This document shows positions 34,028 to 45,334 of a stretch of 64,000 nt of DNA, in pieces; the stretch's first letter is position 1, and every line of letters starts with the position of its first letter. The position numbers were made by a program, and so were the translations under genes. Source of the stretch: Bremia lactucae (lineage: Eukaryota > Oomycota > Peronosporomycetes > Peronosporales > Peronosporaceae); the NCBI RefSeq assembly GCF_004359215.1, contig NC_090611.1, positions 3,252,784 to 3,316,783 on the forward strand. Direction: 5' to 3'. The notes beneath the pieces were generated by a model. It searched no databases, was not told where the DNA came from, and saw only the letters and a list, made by a program, of their open reading frames with translations.

Positions 34028-34290
34028 TGTAGGCAGGCACGTCTTAATGCGACCACGCTCTACTTAAGCACACACCCTAGCACAGCGAGAAAGTGGTTTA
34101 ACCGTCTACTCTCGTGTGCCGTGAGGTAGTTGTGGTGAGCGCCTTAGCGACCTCACCCAACGCACTAAATAATCCAATAAAGCGTCGTCACGGGAGCGGC
34201 AATTCGTCTCCTCGTGCGCACTTACCAAGTAAAAAGTAGTTTTCAGACTGATTTATATTTAATAGTATTGAATATAAATACTTACTTTAA
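34028..34290 (-). repeat. LTR-3 copy beside gag
   Basis: Begins TGTAGGCAGGCACGTC and aligns by eye with the solo LTR at 4105. The far end is not certain. The sequence that follows (34300-34630) has strong hairpins, for example GGATGACGC-tag-GCGTCATCC and AGTACAC-caa-GTGTACT, and could be part of the same LTR. Confidence 0.7.
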
Positions 34291-34633
34291 CTAATCATAA
34301 ATGTCATCTCTGTAGATATCACTTATATGTATTGCGAGCGTATCTTTCTAGATACCTCGCGTAACGGATGACGCTAGTTGTCATCACGGATGACGCTAGG
34401 CGTCATCCCTCATAATGTGAATGCACCTATGCGCATCACATACACAAGGGTTGGTCACAAATGTGAACCACACCCGAGTGCTGGGTCTAATCACTTTAAT
34501 TTAGTAATTGACCATTCCTTTAAGTACACCAAGTGTACTTAACGGTGAGTCAGCACTGGACGCGCGCAAAAAGAGACAGATAAGACTTTCATACATGTTT
34601 TGTAATATGAAATAATTAAGCTATTATTAATTG

Positions 34634-34886
34634 TGTAACGGGGCGTATCGTTACATAAAATTAACACTTAAAGGTTGTTAATTGATATATTATCTAAAAG
34701 GTAGATAATATTTGGAGGATATTACTTTATATAGTAATGTCCTGAATTCTTATCCATAAATAGGTATAGACCATTATGTCTATTTATTCCGCAGACTAAT
34801 CAGCTGTAGAAGTAATCAAAGAGAGTTACAAGATAAGATAGATAAGAATTCATTTACATGTTTAGTATTAGTTTATAGTTAAGTCA
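34634..34886 (+). repeat. LTR-1 copy C, partial, opposite orientation
   Basis: Reverse complement of the 3' half of LTR-1 copies A, B and D, starting TGTAACGGGGCGTATCG and cut by an N at 34887. In the stem that is A-T in copy A and T-A in copy D, this copy has an unpaired C-A. Confidence 0.85.
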
Positions 34887-34887
34887 N
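34887..34887. other. Single-N assembly join inside LTR-1
   Basis: Left of the N is LTR-1 text that stops at about the same internal LTR position where copy B starts after the N at 23373. Right of it, copia sequence restarts that is nearly identical to 30477 onward. Two repeat families thus meet at the N, which marks a scaffold join. Confidence 0.85.
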
Positions 34888-36310
34888 CTTTCTCTGCTTC
34901 GAGGACCTTAATCGTGGCAATCTTAGTGCTGTGTTTATGGATTCCTTTCGGACCACTAGAGCAAACGTGACTTCGTAGTCAGTAACGAGTCACTGTGTAA
35001 ACCCTTGACCATAAGCCGTGCCTTGAGCTTGATTACGGATGCATTCGTGTTGCGAAATTTTGTCAAAATGCCATTTGGTGAATGCCCTTGTGCAGCTTAT
35101 AGCTTTTTGTCATTGCACCATACCCCCGTGGTAGGTCGGGTGTTCTTCAGAATAATATCATGGGGTGTATACTGTTCGGTTCTTGGATATCGATGGACCT
35201 ACCATTCTTCTTCACTATCTCTACTCGGTTACTTGAGGCCCGTGGTGGAACGTATTCCATTGGCCTGCCTTGCCTTTTATGTGACTGGCTTGGGCGTATC
35301 AGTGGTGCCCGAGGTTCCTCGGTCGAACTTCGCCATTCAGAATGTCGCTCTCTACCGCATAAATAACGTCTAAGATCTCCTCTGTTGGCTCACTTCGTGT
35401 CTCTTTGCTGCGAGCTCTTCGGAACTCACACTTCGAAAATTATGATTGACCCATCGCTTGCATTAAAAAGCCGGTATGCCTTGTCTCCTTGGGGTATCCG
35501 AGAAGGTGGCACTTGACGCCAGGATCGTCCAGCTTCTTGCACTTCTCCTTCGTTATATGCGCATAACATTGTGCTAAACACGCACATGTGCTTCATACGC
35601 GGCTTCCGCATGAACAACATCTCAAAAAGGTTATAATTCTTATTAAACGAATTCAATAAAACGTTTCTAATGTCCGCTGCAATCATCATCGCCAAGCACC
35701 AATAGGTCTTGTCCAGACTGCTGTCATTAAGCATGCATCTTGTCATCTAGATCATGGTCCTATTCATACAATCCGCCATTTCATTTCGCTGTAAATTGCA
35801 GGCACTGTATATTCCTGCTTGATTCCGCGCCTGCCACAAATTGCTTCCATGCGAGTGCTTGGATACTCACAACCATTGTCACGGCGCGCACTTAGATTTT
35901 CGTGTCTGCCTCCGTTTCCACTTCGTTCAGAATGATCAAACGCTTCTGGTACTTCGGTCTTCGTGCGCTGGGGTAGATCGTGACAAACCCTTCTTCATCA
36001 TAATTAATGTCTCAATATCTTTGAAACCGGACTTCGATGCTGTACTGATCGGTCCGATGACGTCGGGCACACGATGCTATCGAGCGCGCAATCTGCCTAG
36101 CTTTCATTACTGTGAAAGGTCTTTTTGAATTGCTTGAATGTCACACACTTCTGCCTCAACAGTGGCACCGCTGATTCGTCCATCTTCGATCATCTCATTG
36201 ACCATTATATGCAATGTGTGGCCGAGACGTCTGTGCCACAATCCGACCTCCCAGTTGCCACGTGACATTCTTCTTCGGTATCCGTGTTCAGAAAGATTGG
36301 CTTTCATTTC
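34888..36310 (-). pseudogene. Copia polyprotein remnants (GAG-pre-integrase, integrase, RT)
   Basis: Reading the minus strand from 36307: LWHRRLGHTLHIMVNEMI, the copia GAG-pre-integrase zinc region; then 35746-35426 with RCMLNDSSLDKTYWCLAM and the integrase end NLFEMLFMRKP...MKHMCVFSTM. An RT start follows near 35070-34888. Several frameshifts and stops occur between blocks. Plus-strand ORFs here are shadows. Confidence 0.75.
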
Positions 36311-37086
36311 TTCGAGCCTGTCGCCTCAGTCCTCCCCTCTTACTTCGCGACACCGTTGTTTTCACAAATTTCGACGGAAGTGCCACGCGCAGTCGCGACT
36401 GTCATAGGAAAAATTCTAGAGTAAATTTTTCGCATGAAGCGTCTTCTTCAAGCGCGCTTTTATCAGCTACAGCCGTGCAACAAGCTTTGCGCCACTATTC
36501 TGTGGGCAAGAACCTTAAGCTTTGCACTTTTTCTTCCACAGAATACCCCCTGCTAGCTTTCTGTCGCCGTGTACTCTACGAACACTTCGCGGTCTTTCCA
36601 CGTGTGAGTCCAAGCTCTTTGTCGATAACCCGTGCACCTCTTGAAACCGTCTTCGCTACATACAATGCAACGTTTGATTGCTCGTCGTCAAACGTCTTAT
36701 TCTTGTCTCGAAATGCGGCCATATCTCGCGTACTGGCCCATTTTACCACAATTAAAGCACGTTCATGACTGTGCGTTGCTCCTACGACAGCGCTGTTTCT
36801 GGCACTACTCCTTCTGGTTCTTGCTGTTTGTTAGCAGTGCTGTAGCTGCCCCGATGAGCGTCGACATCTTCTGACGCATTTTTCTGCAATTACTCTGCTC
36901 ACGAGCCCCAGCACTAAACGGCGCGATCGACATTTAAAACGCTTTTATAAGACTTCGTAGCAGGCGGGCAAACTTTACCGCATCGTCGGGCAAATGCCTT
37001 CCTCGCTTGGACGACATTTCGCGCTCCTCATCAGCAAAAATGGTTATTTTACGTCATAACGTGCTCGCTTAAATTTGACAACGCAT

Positions 37087-37218
37087 ACAAAAGGATGCAA
37101 CTTCTCACTAAGTCTAATCGGTTTGCCACATCCTAGGTGCGATGAAACTTTAACAAAAGGATGCAACTTCTCACTAAGTCTAATCGGTTTGCCACATCCT
37201 AGGTGCGATGAAATTTTA
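37087..37218. repeat. 66-bp tandem duplication
   Basis: Two head-to-tail copies of a 66-bp unit (ACAAAAGGATGCAACTTC... to ...GATGAAACTTTA) with about two differences. 66 is a multiple of three, so a local plus-strand frame survives, but no gene is recognised around it. Confidence 0.95.
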
Positions 37219-37469
37219 AAGTGTCACCCAGACCTCATGTGCAATTGCTGTAGTCACAATGTGCATGAGCCGTGAATAGCTGAGATTTTTGCCGCGCGCG
37301 CTTGCTGCTCCATCGACTAAGACACGAAAGCTTCACCGGTGGTCGCTGCGCACAGTTACTTTAACGTTGAGGTACATCCTCTCCTTGATACTCCAGAAGG
37401 CATAGATGCTTCCGTCGAAGGGCTACCCTTTGACACTTAAACCGTTGAACCCTTGTTTGGACTCAAAAC

Positions 37470-37800
37470 CTATGGAAGGTCTATGTTTTGTATAGTAGTT
37501 ACTTGTGGCCCAGACTGTAAAACCAGAAGTGAGTATATTGATTGAGTGGGTTTTTGTGAGTGTGTCGATTTTGTGTCAATTCACTCCAAAACGTTGCCGC
37601 TCATTTGTTTCTATAAACTTCTCTTGGTAAGCACGTTATGCACGTAACTTTTCTTCTATTATGGGTCACAGCAACAAACGAACGAAAAAACGAGGGACGC
37701 CACGTTTTGGTAGGATAGCTCCGAAGAACCTCAATCACCAGATCCTAAAGGCTTAAAATTACGTACTTTAAGGGGATCGAATCCGTGACCCTCGGTTAGC
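37470..37800 (-). repeat. Dispersed repeat with tRNA-like B box (SINE candidate)
   Basis: Shares a block with 845-1029, 1630-1945 and 3157-3339 (TTACTTGTGGCC-x-GACTGTAA). On the minus strand it begins with TGGCAGCGCTAACCGAGG and GGATTCGATCCCC, resembling the internal A and B boxes of RNA polymerase III promoters. No poly-A or simple tail was defined, so SINE identity is tentative. Confidence 0.45.
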
Positions 37801-40150
37801 GCTGCCAATCTTAATTACTCAGCAGAATGTATTTAGAAATTCTACTAATCTTTTCTCTACTTGTGCGTACAATTCGGCGGAAATACTTAACAAACTATGC
37901 AAATAAACAATAAACCTGTCCTTCCTACATGTGCACATGCACCTGCCTAATTTTGCAGGCGCGGATTCTAATCGCAAGGCGAGGCCTATGAGAGCAGCAG
38001 TTGACTGCTTGTAGAGTTGTTCCATCTCGGCCTAATGACGGGAACCGCATAAAACTGAGCGCGGAAAAATATTACGGTGCTCCATGTGATCAATTTCATA
38101 TCAAACAGGAATGCCCTGCCCAGCGCAACCTCGCGCAAGCTGAAATAGTTGTGCTCGAATTCATTACCTTCTATAAATGGAATACAGAACGCTAAACTGA
38201 AATGCAAGTTAAAGATGCAACCTACCAAATTGCAACTGCATAATACAGGCATCAAGCAAGTTGCTGTGACTGACATTCAACATCAAGATACAAAAGGTCA
38301 TGCAGCAGCATTCTCGTTACATTATTCCAAATTTGTCTGAAGTAACGTCATGATAATCGAAAATGCATGACTACTACGAAATCGGATCATTATCCACCGA
38401 GTACGTGTTCGCACTTTTGAGCACTAAAATAATAGAATTACATTAGTAAAGTATGTGCGTGCGTCGATTTTACGAGGGCATCTTATATTTTTAAAGGTTG
38501 AAGCGGCGACTTTGGCCAACCACTTCGACAGTCGTATGGATGCGCCACCGGGTGGGCAGCGGGACTTGCATACGCGCTGCATGCATAAGAAGCAAGGAGA
38601 AGGTAAATTATGCGCAAGAATCTGACAGAAAGGAGCCAAGTATTAAAAGCCTAGAGAAGAACAATTAGCTCTTTAATATCGTCCTTAATATCACTTCCTC
38701 TTTCACCTGCTTATCGTCATCTCGGCGCACGCACCTGTTATCACAGCAGGTTATGAGCCCAATGAAAGGCACATCTGCTTTGGATGAGTCCAAGGAGCAC
38801 ACGCGAGAGGCCGTTGGTCGCGAAAGGACCGACGAGCACGAAGAATACAAGAAAGAGTTTGAGGAAGGGAACTGAAGGGGTGGGGGCGCATGAGAAGCTG
38901 CTAGACCTCCTCACGGGCCTCACAGAACGCATGGAGCGCCTAGAGGTATCGCAGCAGCGATTGGATTGGACAGAGGTAGCTCAATGACGAGCAGGTCAGC
39001 TTTTTTAGAAGTCCCTGGGCCAAGGAAATGATTTGCCAGGCCTTCGACGTAACGCCAATGCGGGCAATGACTCCTGCTTGCCGAAATCAGCTTGGTACTT
39101 TGGTATTCGACAACGACGCTACGCCAGAGCGTCGGAACATTCAAATCGCACACGCACATAATCAAGTTCTGCTGCAGTACTACTATTACCACCGACTTAC
39201 ATGGCACCACCGAAAGCAGCAGCCTCAGCAACCATTGCACCACAATTAAAAGTCGTTGACAAAAAATGTCTCAAAAATTGGAAAGCGGCATTTTGTCTGA
39301 AAAAAAGAGGATCGTCCGCCAAAGCGGTGTTTTGTCTTGGAAGAAGAGGATCGTCCTCTTAATGGCTCGTGAAAAGGGCGTGCGGGTTCCCATGGTCCGA
39401 GGATTTTAAGTTGGTATCCTTAATTAATTTGAAGGCCTGATTGAAAGGTAATACAACCAGAAATTGTAAAGGTGATGACAAGAAGTGCCTGCGCTGGAGC
39501 ATACAACGCAGCGGCTACTTCACACCTTTGCAACAAATAACGCCCGCGCAGAGCATATTACAGCCGCGAAAAGCTCACGAAGAAGCTGGACCAAACACTG
39601 CTCATTTTTGCTGGCGGTCAGCGAGGCTTACAGCGACGCAAAATAACTGGTCTTGGACAGTATCGTACACTACGCAGACCCCGCGATCGAGTGACGATGC
39701 TGTCAAGACTGAATTTGACAAGAATGAACTGTTTGAGGTAGGCAGAAGAGCTCGCGCACTTTGCAAAATTGACGGATTTCTAGTTTAAAGGGCTCCAGTT
39801 TGGCAAAGACGTGGTGAATGTGATCGTACAAAAGCCGACGACACCATAGAAAGTATTTCACGTGCTGAGAGGCAGGGCATTTTGAAGCCGCCTGTCAACA
39901 ACGAAGACACGGCAGCGCCCACGTTGACAAAGCCATCTTTGTCCTATTGTGGATGACTCGACTATTGGCCCTTGCGCCAGTCGATCTGAAGAGACTTCGA
40001 AAATTCCTCGGCTAAACGGCGTCCTTGCGCAAATACTCGCGCAAATATGTCGAAATGACACAATAAATGCGTCACATGACCACTTTTCATATTACTTGTT
40101 TACTCAAGAAGGATATAAAGTGGTCATGTAACGCTGAATGTCAGCGTTCT
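37801..40150. other. Degenerate stretch with faint gag-like coding
   Basis: No intact gene. Plus-strand text around 38750-38990 (EHTREAVGRERTDEHEEYKK; LTGLTERMERLEVSQQRLDW) and 39440-39790 is charged and helix-rich like Gypsy gag, and it precedes plus-strand RNase H remnants at 40.2 kb. It is probably the gag end of the same decayed element. Nothing in 37800-38700 is recognised. Confidence 0.35.
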
Positions 40151-40159
40151 TTTGAAAAT

Positions 40160-40640
40160 TCTAGCAAAAGTTCATGCAATCGCCGATCCTGGCGATTGCA
40201 AACCAAGACAGACCATATCATGTGGTCAGTAACGCAAAAGATTTTCAATCGGCTGTGCGTTAATGCAATATGACATAGACGGCGTAGAGTGCGTCGTCTG
40301 TTATTTATCGCGTCAGCATCAATGACTGAGCGAAATCATCCAGCGCATGACTTGGAACTTCTTGCCACGAAATATGCACTGGCTAAGCTTAGGGTCTATC
40401 TCCTGAGAGATACACCATTGATTGTATATGCAGTTCACCCATGTGTCTTCTTCACGCTTGGCCGTAAGCAGTTCGGACCCTTCGCAAAGTATGGCGAGAT
40501 ATTTGTCATTGTTTTGCGAATAATCACTTATTCCAGGCATATAAACCAGGACGATTCAAACTCGTCGCTGATGATCTTTTCCGCCTTGCCTGATTTTGGA
40601 ACGGCCACGAAAATAGCAGGGAGGATAAGCTACTGGTGCA
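40160..40640 (+). pseudogene. Gypsy RNase H fragment
   Basis: Plus-strand pieces match the RNase H region also seen at 46.6-47.1 kb: LQYDIDGVECVVCYLSR near 40265, then HDLELLATKYALAKLRVYLL from 40345. Both regions share long stretches of DNA text with substitutions (for example AATGCAATATGACA). Stops and frame changes are frequent. Confidence 0.75.
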
Positions 40641-40799
40641 ACAGTTAGTATTCAATCGTCAACGTTACTTGACTACGTAAGAAGAGTCTACCAATAAGAT
40701 AAAGCTCTTAATATTTTGATAAATTACATCATATATCCATCACAAGAATCCTTGAGAGGATTCTCGAATTTGTTTTGATCTTCATCAGATCGATACACA

Positions 40800-41760
40800 A
40801 CACGAGACCTGGCTTGACGAAATGGAAGCATCTCGTTACCTATACGAGAGACGAACTGTAGTTGATGCACGCTTCAAGCTACACCGTTTGTCTAGTGAAG
40901 CAAACTTGCCTCGCCTCTCGTGGGTGGACACATGTCTCTGCTGCTTTAGAGCTCCATGCTCCTAAGGATGTCTACTCTCTTAAAGACCCTCATTAGAGAA
41001 GCGCATCGTTTCTGAGATGCGCGAAGGGATTGAGCACCTACAATCCTTTTACGAAGGGGGGAGCGCTCGGTCTACGATGGATCCTCTGAAAAAGAGGATG
41101 GGTCTCGTCGTACTACCCGGATATTCCGCATTAGTTGGGAGCGAGGTTTCCAGCTATCATGCGTGGTAGATATCCTCGCCAACGATTGAGGTAACTAGTT
41201 CGACCCCCTTCACCTCCCGATGGTAAAATAAGCGTTCGACTAGATAACACTTCTTACCACCTAAATCCGTCAATGGATGTGGAGGAGGCGAGAAAATTGG
41301 GTTTATCTCATACGTCGAACCCGAGTCATTACCGTGACTTGGATCATGGCTTTCGGTAATTACGGGATAATGTTGATCTTGAACGTTCTCGTTGCCGCGA
41401 GTTAGCGACGACCGTCGACAGTGTTCGTCACGAACAGCTGCAAAACCGTGCTCACGTTGCGATTGGTCAACCAGCGAACGAACAGATGCATCAGTTCCTT
41501 TGTGACGAGGTGTCACCAGCTCGTCACGAGATTTCATCCTTGAAAAAGAAGTAAAACGTCTGGTTCGTGAAAACCAGATTTTGTCCCGAGACCATCAGGT
41601 ATTGACTCGGGGGCATCAGTCTTTGGCGGATGCTTTGGACCGTGCCAATCTTATTCGGAACTGGAAAAGCTTCGTACTGATGGTACGAGTGGAGACTCAA
41701 ACGTAAGAGTAGGACGCGGACGCATTCTACGAGGCAGCTCGATCGTTTCTTCATTGCCTT
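40800..41760 (+). pseudogene. Decayed copy of the Gypsy antisense ORF
   Basis: Plus-strand segments in changing frames can be aligned by eye to the antisense ORF at 62.6-63.8 kb: LSSEANLPRLSW followed by a Cys-rich CLCC (CPCC there), DVYSL, EMREGIEHLQS (EMRDAIDALQS there), GSEVSSYHA (GNEVPSCHA there) and a coiled-coil end with NQILSRDH. Opposite it on the minus strand lies a decayed chromodomain, so the overlap arrangement is the same in a strongly diverged copy. Confidence 0.75.
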
Positions 41761-42214
41761 GGTACTACAGTACACGGAATGGGCTGATAGACCTGGGGAG
41801 TAATTTATTACTGCCCACATTCGTCACTACACGCTTAAGTAGCTTTATTGTAGACAGTAGGACTATATCATTTAGTTTTAAATGAAATAACTTTTGCTCT
41901 TCCATTTTGTCAGAATTTCCGTTTCTATCGGTCCACCGCATCAGCAATGGAATCCTGTGCGAAACGGACCACTGTTTCTCGAGCCAGAGGGAATTTTCTG
42001 CTAACATGGTTTTACCATTTTTGTTTTCAGTGCGCCCAGTGCGCACAGCCGGATCATTCTCCTCTTTAGTGTGAGCATCATTGTTCTTACTAATGCCGTT
42101 GTTTCTGATGCTGAGTATGTCAGCATCGTTGTTGTCAAAGTCAGCAAAAGCCTTATCGCTATCATTTAGTTTGTAATCTTCAATTTTCATTGAATCAACA
42201 TTGGTATCATTCAC
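41157..42214 (-). pseudogene. Gypsy integrase C-terminus and chromodomain, decayed
   Basis: Minus strand: KLNDIVLLSTIKLLKRVVTN and NKLLPRSISPFRVL (integrase C-terminal barrel) from ~41900 to 41765, then PLTDLGGKKCYLVERLFYHR (chromodomain start) near 41280, with frame breaks between and after. Homologous to 63036-63989. The upstream 42214-41900 part is Asn/Asp-rich and not typical of integrase. Confidence 0.8.
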
Positions 42215-42594
42215 ATATTTCTAGATTTTCTTTGTACATATATTTGACTGTGGAGTCAATGCGTGGTGAGCAAGAGCTACGTTGTTCTTTGCTCGAGCGA
42301 CTCCCCCCCCCTTCAATAAGAGTCGATCTCAAGCAAGGTGGCTATACGTGGATGGCGTAAGCCATTCACGAGCTTAATTCCTCTTCACGTGCTCCGTTAC
42401 AACCTTTGCCAGTTCCGGCAGTGTTAGCAGTCCGTTTCTATGGACTTCTTCTTCGGAGTTCCCGAAGACGATTACAAGAGTAATGATACCCTTGTGTTTG
42501 TTGATCGTACAGCACATTTGTGAGCTCGACCTGCATCTTGCTGCAGTTTCGGAGTCGAGCACAGCCTCCGGCTGTGCTCGTTTCATTATTGACA

Positions 42595-43197
42595 CGATAT
42601 TTCGACTCCATGGGTTGCCCCGTGACCTGGTCTCAAGTTGAGAGCCCCGATTTTTGGTGTAGTTTTTGCATCTGCTTTAAAAAAAAATCCCTCGTAACAC
42701 AGTCGAAAATGTCACTTTATCACCATCGGAAATCAGGTGGTCAGACAGAACGTGCAAATTGTATCCTTGAAGGAAAAATCGCGGATACGTCAACTCTATT
42801 ACGAGTTGGTGCGTGTTTTTGTCTATGGCAGAATTTGTCATCGAAAATTCGATGAATGCATTAACAAAGCTTACGCTTTTTCTCACCAGTTGACAACTTC
42901 GCAAGCACGTATATACTTGCGGACGCACTCATACTGGCGTGGCCAGTAGAAGTTGCGACTTGTCGTGAAATAGGTATTTTCATGTCCATGATGAACACTT
43001 ATTGGTGCATCGTGGCACTCACGCATGATGCATAAAGGTTTATCATTATGGGTGGAGATGACGGCACGAGGTGTGTCGCCAGCATTTGCTGTGCAAAATA
43101 GAAAACCATTGCGTGTTGTGCATAAATATGTTGAGAATCGATACAATTTCGACAATCCTTTTAAGGTATGTTGGGGCGGAATTCGAGGGTAATCCAT
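42595..43197. pseudogene. Gypsy integrase fragments in opposite orientations
   Basis: The plus strand at 42595-42800 reads broken integrase core text (FDSMGCPVTW, GGQTERANCILE). The minus strand at 43197-42883 reads an integrase zinc-binding region (RECHDAPISVHHGHENT...Y-VRKYIRACEVV). The two belong to different insertions or to an inversion. Confidence 0.65.
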
Positions 43198-43799
43198 TAA
43201 CCCTTTAACAGCCTTATCTTCTTGATAACTCTTCTAACGTCGCCAAGTAATGTTATCGACGTAATTCTTATTGTTGCAACAGTGGCCTCGTGCAGATGAA
43301 AGGCTTTAAATCGCTAAGATTTTTTAGCAACTGAAGGTCATACTAAGAAAGATATGTATCGGAATAATGTGAGTTGTATTAATATCATTAAGTTCCCACA
43401 TCCATTCGCGCGTCAAGCAGCGATTAGTGGTGGTAATTTGATTAGTTAAATCAACCAGTGGACGGAATTGTCGCATTGCCGCTACAATATAACCGTGTAT
43501 AATAATATTGGACATGTTAAGTAAACTTATTATAATTTTCTCTCTCTACTCAAGTCTTAATATCGACCTCTAGTAGCTAAGACCTCTTAGCTACTTGTAA
43601 CCTTCCTCTGTCCGACGATCTACGTGAGTATCGAGGCACCTCACCTTAACTGTTATCCGTGTAGCTTGACTAGTACTGCTGTCAGTACTATCGAAAGGTC
43701 CCTCGTTACACTTTGTACCAATTCGTAGTCCGTTCAACGGCCTACCACGCTCCATCCGACAAGTGCATGTTTGATGAAAAAGGAGGGAGCTTTTTAGCC

Positions 43800-44310
43800 C
43801 GTCCAAAAGGCTTCCATGCAACGCTTGAAAGGTTCACTCATTTGAGTGATCATAAATGGAGAGCAGTCGACCGACGCTTTCGCGTCGACCCCGAAGCCTT
43901 AAGATCGACATTTCTGAGTTTTAGGCAGTCAACGGCGACTCATTTTTAAAAGTCTTCGTCGAATTAGACGACGCCGTTGAAGCTCGCCGCATCGATGACG
44001 ATACGACAATGGTGAAATTTGGAATGTCCATCTTAGCCGGACGTGCCAAATCTTGGGCACTAGGGCTTAAGCTTCACGACCCGTTTGTTTTTGGGTCGCA
44101 TGAGATCTCTAAGACCCAACTCAGGCAAACGTTTGAACCTTCATGTGCCGAAAGTAGGGCTTGAGCAGAGCTTCTGGATTTAAAATAGGGCAAGCGCGGT
44201 CTTCACGCTTTTACCCAACATACACGATACCTAGTAAGTTGTATCGTGAGTCATACAATTGATGAACACAGGTAACTAACTTTATTAAGGATCTAGCCGA
44301 CGGTCCTGTC
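43800..44310 (+). pseudogene. Gypsy gag core fragment
   Basis: Plus strand after ~43990: DDDTTMVKFGMSILAGRAKS, WALGLKLHDP, TQLRQTFEP, a retrotrans_gag core with in-frame stops near 44162 and 44189. It is flanked by strong hairpins, e.g. TAGTACTG-ctgt-CAGTACTA near 43671 and an 11-bp stem at 44460-44483. Confidence 0.75.
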
Positions 44311-45334
44311 AAGATCCACCAGTTCCGGCTCGAATTGGAGCTTTGTAACGGGGCACCCTTTGCTAGTACTGATAACAGTATTAGTGAACCTACAATGATT
44401 ACAGTGAAGGTGGGGTGCCTCGTCTACTTCACGTGCACGACGCGCAGAGGAAGGTTCTAAGTAGCTAAGAGGTCTTAGCTACTAAAGATAAATTCTATAG
44501 TTTTAGAATAGAGAAAGAGTCAAACTGATAAATATAGTAAGTGCTATCGTAACGATCTTCTATTTCCTAGTCTTTATAGATTATTAACTAACTATGCAAT
44601 ATGCCTCCTTGCGCGACGCCTAATCGTGTCTTGTAACGATTGGTGGGGCTAATTCAAGCTTAAATCAACCAATTAACAGAACTAATGCCTAATTGCATCA
44701 ATATTACCAACTTTGGTTATGTTGGAACTATTAAGTCAAAATTGATATGAGATAATGATTTTGTACTTCTTTGTCGATTTCGTCTCAGAGAAAATATTGT
44801 TAATTATTCCCATTATAAAATATAATATATATGTAACGGAACACCCCGTTACACGCTTGATCAAGTGATCTCTGCAGCGGAACAGGAGGACTTCAGCTTG
44901 AAACAGGCTTTCCTCTACTTGGTGATTATTGTCCAAACAGACGAAAAAAATGGAGGTTCAGAACCTGTAGACCTCTCGTATGTGGAGAGCGAGAAACCTC
45001 GCTCTTGAAGCTACAAACGATTGCAAACATGCAATCGTTGTCGAAAGACGGAAAACTATGCTCAGTAGTGTAGTGCCCCACGCCAGTGCCTAAAATCACT
45101 GAGCAAAACAATCGACCTCCCGCTAACAATAGCGGAGGACGCAGATCCGAAGACGTTATAAAATCGCAACGGTGAGGCGGCAAAAAATGGTCGGGGTCAG
45201 TAAGTGTGGAGCGCTCTACTGATCCTGCAACGTCAAGAATTTACAGGCCTTTTAGAGAAAGTTGCTCCTCACACAGAAGCCTTGCGTGTAATTGCCCCAG
45301 GTGATGAGGTTAAACGCATCACCTTGAAAACATA

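Noticed and set aside
37075..37275. 66-codon ORF over the 66-bp tandem repeat as a repeat-protein gene
   Set aside because: Only two repeat units and no conserved context; the open frame follows from the unit length being divisible by three.
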